Under the pieces are notes generated by a model that worked only from the letters and a program-made list of their open reading frames with translations, made no database searches and was not told where the DNA came from. The translations under genes and the position numbers were made by a program. Source: Dallia pectoralis (Eukaryota > Chordata > Actinopteri > Esociformes > Umbridae). From it: 64,000 nt of DNA. This document shows, piece after piece, positions 59,098 to 64,000 of this stretch. The stretch spans positions 8,702,861-8,766,860 of the forward strand of contig CM055741.1 in the NCBI GenBank assembly GCA_029465975.1, read 5' to 3'. Position 1 is the stretch's first letter. Every line of letters starts with the position of its first letter.

Positions 59098-59240
59098 GGT
59101 GTAGCTCAGTGGTAGAGTGCTATATGCTTTGTATGTATGAGGTCCAGGCTTCAATCCCCAGCTTCTCCCCAGGTTGCCGTTGCAAATGAGAATTAGTTCT
59201 CAATTGCCCTACCTGGTTAAACAATGGTTAAATAAAAAGA
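59098..59240 (+). mobile_element. tRNA-Ala-derived SINE
   Basis: The head GGTGTAGCTCAGTGGTAGAG, then TGCTTTGTATGTATGAGGTC and TTCAATCCCCAG, follows tRNA-Ala(TGC) closely, including the A box (TAGCTCAGTGG) and a B box (GGCTTCAATCC). The acceptor stem does not pair, and the anticodon-loop region is altered (TTTGTAT instead of TTTGCAT), so it is not a working tRNA. A tail TTGCAAATGAGAATTAGTTC, then TACCTGGTTAAACAATGG and AATAAAAA, is the kind of LINE-related tail found in teleost SINEs. Confidence 0.85.
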
Positions 59241-59406
59241 TTTGAAGCAGAATAATTTAACCCTTTTGCATGGCAGCCCTCTGTACTTCGTGATTGTATT
59301 CTACGGTCCACCTTGGGGTGAGGCTTTCTGGCTGAAGTTTGCGAGCAGTGAACTAAAGTTGAAAATGTGTTGTTCAGTAAGCCAAACTGTAGACCACAAT
59401 TGACCT

Positions 59407-59452
59407 GATAAGTCAGCCTGGATAAATGCATCCGCTAAATGACTAAAATGTG
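59407..59452 (+). repeat. Fragment of a widespread teleost repeat tail
   Basis: GATAAGTCAGCCTGGATAAA followed by TGCATCCGCTAAATGACTAA resembles the common fish words GTCGCTCTGGATAAGAGC...CTGCTAAATGACTAAA, found at the 3' end of dispersed repeats. Only about 45 bases remain. Confidence 0.6.
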
Positions 59453-60248
59453 AAGTGTTGTGATACGAGGCTAGTCTTGTTGTTTTCTTCTCCAAAGCAG
59501 GCAACAACATAATTATATTTTATGCTAATTATTATCATGAGTGAGATAATTAAAAAGCAAATACAATTAAATGCCCGACTCAGTCTCGACAACAAAGCGC
59601 CATTATCACCCGCCGTCAATCTCCGCTCTCAACCTAAAAACACGAATGCAACGGACCAAACGAACAACAACACACGACAGTTCAATAACATCGTATTTTA
59701 AGGCACAGTGACGGGACCAGGTCAAACAAAGTCCGTTGGGTCTACGGGAGTAAGCTGGGTGGTTTCGTTGGTCCCGAGCCTTCCCCAATGTGTCTGTTTT
59801 CCTCGAGGGCCCGATAGAAGAATGTGCAACGCGAGGCGTAGGCCTGTGGCATTGGGCTTGGTCCTCATCAACACTGGCATCAGCTGACAACAGGTCGGAC
59901 AAGTCACCATTGTTGGCATTCTGTCTGGGAGGGGGCGGGGGCTTATCTATCCAAAATGGCCGCCCGTTCGAGGCATTTCTGTTCCCCTTGACGCGGAGAT
60001 GGTCGCCCCGGGTATGTCACGTTGTGCTAGGGCTTTGCTGTACACGGACGACTTGAGGGGTTTCTAAACAGGAATGGAGGTGGTATTTTTAGAGAGCGGG
60101 TTAAGACCTGAGCTGTTTGTTTGTGTAGAGAGTAGCTCAAGTGCCGCTAGGCTTTTGACGCCTGTGTACTTTTATGAGTGATGATTAGCAATACACCGAT
60201 GAATAAGCACTGCTATGATAGCCGCATACAGTTTCCATGTTTCCTCAC

Positions 60249-60950
60249 ATAAATACTACTACTACTACTACTACTGTTAATACTACTAATACTACTGTTA
60301 ATACTACTACTACTGTTAATACTACTGACGCTACTACTACTACTGATGCTACTACTGATGCTACTACTACTAATGCTACTACTACTGATGCTACTACTAC
60401 TACTACTGATAATACTACTAATGCTACTACTACTGATGCTACTACTACTACTACTACTACTACTGATAATACTACTAATGCTACTACTACTGATGCTACT
60501 ACTACTACTGATAATACTACTAATGCTACTACTACTGATGCTACTACTACTGATAATACTACTAATGCTACTACTACTACCGATAATACTACTAATGCTA
60601 CTACTACTGATGCTACTACTACTACTACTACTGATAATACTACTAATGCTACTACTACTACTGATAATACTACTAATGCTACTACTTCTGATGCTACTAC
60701 TACTAATGCTGCTACTACTACTACTGTTAATACTACCGATGCTACAACTACTACTGTTAATACTAATACTGTTAATACTACTACTACTGTTAATACTACT
60801 GACGCTACTACTACTACTGATGCTACTACTACTACTGTTACTACTACAGACGCTACTACTACTACTGTTACTACTACAGACGCTACTACTACTACTGTTA
60901 ATACTACTGACGCCACTACCACTACCATTACTACTACTCCACCTCCACGA
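60249..60950. repeat. (ACT)n trinucleotide array with variants, about 700 bp
   Basis: Over 230 consecutive triplets, mostly ACT, with interspersed AAT, GAT, GCT, GTT and GAC. The triplet register is kept throughout, so five frames are open: Thr/Asn/Asp-rich, Leu-rich and Val-rich. The variants recur in a pattern (GATAATACTACTAATGCT), which indicates secondary duplication of larger blocks. Confidence 0.96.
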
Positions 60951-61905
60951 TCAAATGACTACTACGCTGACAGGTGCTTGACTCATGACACCGTGTGTTG
61001 TGCCTAAACCCCCGGTGGACACGGAATACAACCCCCCCCGCCATCTCCCGTGCTAATCCCCTCTCTAGCTGACGGTCAACAGCTGATACGGGATCAGTGG
61101 AGGAGCCGGTTCCCTACGCTCCTGGACCCTCCCAGATTAAGTCGGCCAGTGGACAGCTGTGGCGTATCTCTCCCCCTGGCTTCCTGAATGGCACGCCGTT
61201 CCCTCCGTAGTACACTACTCTACCCCCAAACATGTGGGCCCTTGGTAAACACAAGGGCGAGGAAGAAGTGTGGTATTTGGGAGCCGGGTCCTTCTTTTGT
61301 AACCGAGACCTTCATTAGAAAGAGAGAGAGCGCTCGTCCGTCTGCTCTGTGACGGGCCGCTATGGGAGGACTCCGAGGAATGTGGGCTCCGCGACGCTGC
61401 TGGGATCGGAAGACTTTTGACCGACTCGATGGCACGGGGCTACGCCCAACGACGGTGTACCGGCCACCTGGCGATGCGTTAGCGGTTGAAGGTGACCTTT
61501 TGTGGTCCTGACTGAGCGTGACCTTTGTTGGTCATCTGGTGACCATCTGCGTGACCACGTGGACCGTATTGTTGAGTCTGTTTAGCGGTGGGGTGATGAA
61601 GAGGAGGAGCAGAGTGGAAGAAGAAGAAGAGAGAGCGGTAGTAGAGTTCCAGGGGTTTGCATCGGCATTGTGTGTCAGTACCGTTTAACTGACATTTCTA
61701 CATTTTGGCGTATTGATGTTACGGACCGATATAGGTAATACTGGAAGAACAATTCATGATCTCCCTCTATTAATCAGTATTGACTATGCGCACCAAAAAT
61801 ATATATCTCTGGAAATCTCTCTGCTCAGCCAAAAAACTAGGAAAGAAGTTAATACTGTGACTTGTTTTCATTTCCCTCCGGTGAAGATATGATCAGTGGC
61901 TGTGG

Positions 61906-62163
61906 AGGTTTCATCAGGTTTCATCAGGTAGTATCAGGTTTCGTCAGGTTTCATCAGGTAGTATCAGGTTTCGTCAGGTTTCACCAGGTTTCACCAGGTT
62001 TCATCTGGTTTTATCAGGTTGTCAGGTAGTATCAGGTTTCATCAGGTTTCATCAGGTTTAATCAGGTAGTATCAGGTTTAATCAGGTTTCACCAGGTTTT
62101 ATCTGGTTTTATCAGGTTGTCAGGTACTATCAGGTTTCACCAGGTTTCATCAGGTTTTATCAG
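61906..62163. repeat. 10-bp array of CAGGTTTCAT-type units
   Basis: About 25 units of TTTCATCAGG with variants TAGTATCAGG, TTTCGTCAGG, TTTCACCAGG and TTTTATCTGG. A larger block of about 125 bases ending TTATCAGGTTGTCAGGTA appears twice. Confidence 0.93.
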
Positions 62164-63783
62164 TGCCCGGCTGCAAGACAAGGTACCACAACATTCAGGT
62201 GTTTACAGCTGACAACTTGGCATCCCTGCTATCAGATTTTAGGAAGGCGAGTGTGTGTGCGTGTGTGTGTGTGTGTGTCTGTGTGGGGATGTGGGTTTGT
62301 GTATCCCCATATGAGACTGACTTCATATGCAGCCTGTGACAGCTCATTAAAGGGCCATAGTGAGTCCCTGCATGATTATGCATAGGATGTGTGTGTGTGT
62401 GTGTGTGTCACGTTTACATGGGAGACACAGACAGAGACAGAGCGTTACAGAAACTAGAACGGGACGGTAACAAAAAAAGGATATGAGAACAAGAGGTCAA
62501 GAGGATGGAAAAGAGAGAAAGCCATACGGAGCGAGGAACCAAGGATGTTTCAATGTTCCAGTTGGAAGGAAGGTGAGAAAAACAAGGGAGATTTGAGAGA
62601 GAGAGAGAGAGAGAGACAGAGAGAGACGCTAGCGCGTCTACAGCGATTCTACAGCGTTCAGTTGAGTGTGAACGAGCTGCCATTCTAACGGAATCGAATG
62701 CATGAAGCCGCCAGTCAGAGTGATTCTGCCCCGCCCTCTGTCCCGGCTTTCTACTTCCCCATCACTGTCACATGACGCCGAACGACGGCCATTTTGGACG
62801 GTCTTGATGTGCAGCCACAAAATGTGAACACGTCATCGACAGACATATACGATAGTTCTACCACAGGTACCACGTGATTGGAAGTACGCATGAGAAGATG
62901 TACCCTTAAAACATATAGTTTACAAACTATAAGAACATAAGACACACAAAAAAAAGATTGGATATACAGAATTCCCAAGTAGTACATTGTCAGTTTTATG
63001 ATAAGCAGTGATGAGAGCGTTTCAATGTCTCTAGAACATTCTGATTAATGATTGAGTATACTGGACAGCGATTATTTAATTCCCCCAAACAATTTTCCTT
63101 CTATGTTTGTCGGTTTAGTTGCGTGATCAGACGAGAAGACACTGTTCAGAAACAACAGCTCTACTTTCTTTTCAACACCCCATAATGCACTTCCTCGAGC
63201 ACTCCTAAACAAAGCATGTTTCAAATGAGACCGTACTAAATCTGTAACTAAACCTCAGCAGCCGATCACAGTTCAGCCTTCCAAGTAGACGGCAAGATGA
63301 AAAGATCCAGAGGGTCAATATATGTGCATTTCCTGTGCATTTCCCACCTGGTATTGGCGGTTTGCTTAGTGCCACTGCTGTTGCCCTTTCCATCTATATC
63401 CATGTTTGTCTCCAGAGTGGCTAAAGAACAGATCCAAAATGGCGTCAGTGTAACTTAATACAATAAGAAATGTAGTGGCCCAGGGTCCTGCGAACATGTA
63501 CATTATTTGCTAACTGCTTTTACCCCTGTGGCTGCATGTCGAATAAGCGTGTTAGCATGAAGGCAATCTACAACAGGGGAAAACAAGCAGCGCTCGGCAA
63601 AAACACCATGTTAGGATTGTACATGGGGACACTAGGGTGTTCATTTCAGCTAGGGTACCCTCTCTCATCTCCCCCTCCATTTTTTTCTCTGTCCTTGCAG
63701 AAGAAAAAACAAGCATTATTTAATTTACGACAAAAGGGCAATCATTCCATACCGCAATAAAATTGTGAAATACTTTTTTTTTA

Positions 63784-64000
63784 ATTGGCCCTGCATATCC
63801 TGCATACGACGTTGCTGATTGGCCCTGCATATCCTGCATACGACGTTGCTGATTGGCCCTGCATATCCTGCATACGACGTTGCTGATTGGCCCTGCATAT
63901 CCTGCATACGACGTTGCTGATTGGCCCTGCATATCCTGCATACGACGTTGCTGATTGGCCCTGCATATCCTGCATACGACGTTGCTGATTGGCCCTGCAT
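63784..64000. repeat. 34-bp tandem array running off the window end
   Basis: Unit ATTGGCCCTGCATATCCTGC followed by ATACGACGTTGCTG, 34 bases, 6.4 identical copies to base 64,000. Perfect identity suggests very recent amplification, or an array much longer than is visible here. The unit contains ATTGG (inverted CCAAT) and the inner repeat CCTGCATA/CCTGCATA. Reverse frames are open but meaningless. Confidence 0.97.

Larger units (their letters stand above)
56117..64000 (-). other. neurl1: neurl1 intron (partial), with repeats and a SINE
   Basis: No exon recognised. Contains a T/A-rich minisatellite (56.68 kb), unique GC-variable blocks (58.4-58.9 and 61.0-61.6 kb), a tRNA-derived SINE (59.1 kb), a short fish repeat tail (59.4 kb), a trinucleotide array (60.25-60.95 kb), a 10-bp CAGGT array (61.9-62.16 kb), GT runs (62.25 and 62.39 kb), a GA run near 62.60 kb, and a 34-bp satellite-like array at the window edge. 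Confidence 0.65.

Noticed and set aside
59098..59170. Functional tRNA-Ala gene
   Set aside because: The acceptor stem does not pair and the anticodon-loop region and other positions are mutated; the attached tail marks a SINE.
60237..61007. Thr/Asn/Asp-rich 256-codon protein
   Set aside because: It is the ACT trinucleotide array; other frames are equally open.

Overview
The window is vertebrate nuclear DNA, most likely from a ray-finned fish. Short protein-coding exons with GT/AG borders sit in long introns. There are many CA/GT and CT microsatellites, a CR1/L2-type LINE fragment, a tRNA-derived SINE and an unusually large number of minisatellites. No prokaryotic genes or operons are present, and most long open frames in the window are tandem repeats.

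The left two thirds (1 to about 48.9 kb, + strand) hold the 3' part of sh3pxd2a, which encodes the scaffold TKS5 (FISH). Eleven coding exons (8824-8852, 15456-15500, 19930-20058, 28819-28932, 31825-31908, 37471-37588, 38502-38664, 38836-39109, 39419-39468, 39569-39688, 40585-42645) join in frame into 1061 residues plus a stop. The product has five SH3 domains; the paralogue TKS4 has four. The PX-domain exons must lie upstream of base 1. Two exons (45 and 84 nt) are whole multiples of three and look like cassette exons. A CpG-rich block at about 19.68-19.93 kb reads in frame into the first SH3 exon and may be an internal promoter with an alternative first exon for a PX-less isoform.

A long AT-rich 3' UTR probably follows the stop codon at 42,645. 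Between the genes lie a CpG-rich unique block (about 47.3-47.8 kb) and a minus-strand LINE fragment (about 48.99-50.99 kb).

The right side (about 51.9-64 kb, - strand) holds the 3' end of neurl1, a Neuralized E3 ubiquitin ligase: a probable 3' UTR, the final exon with a C3HC4 RING finger (55356-55612), the preceding linker exon (55937-56116) and a large intron running off the window. As I recall the human map, SH3PXD2A and NEURL1 are also convergent neighbours on 10q24, which supports both identifications.

The most unusual property is the load of tandem repeats, roughly 15% of the window. At least a dozen unrelated minisatellites (unit lengths 10, 15, 17, 19, 22, 25, 27, 30, 33 and 34 bp) lie mainly in the sh3pxd2a introns. 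Several lack stop codons in three frames and create spurious open frames of 200-634 codons. Some units carry a consensus transcription-factor core in nearly every copy. I found no evidence of a new enzymatic or defence system. The points most worth following are the candidate internal promoter, the AP-1-motif array, and the repeats that touch splice sites.
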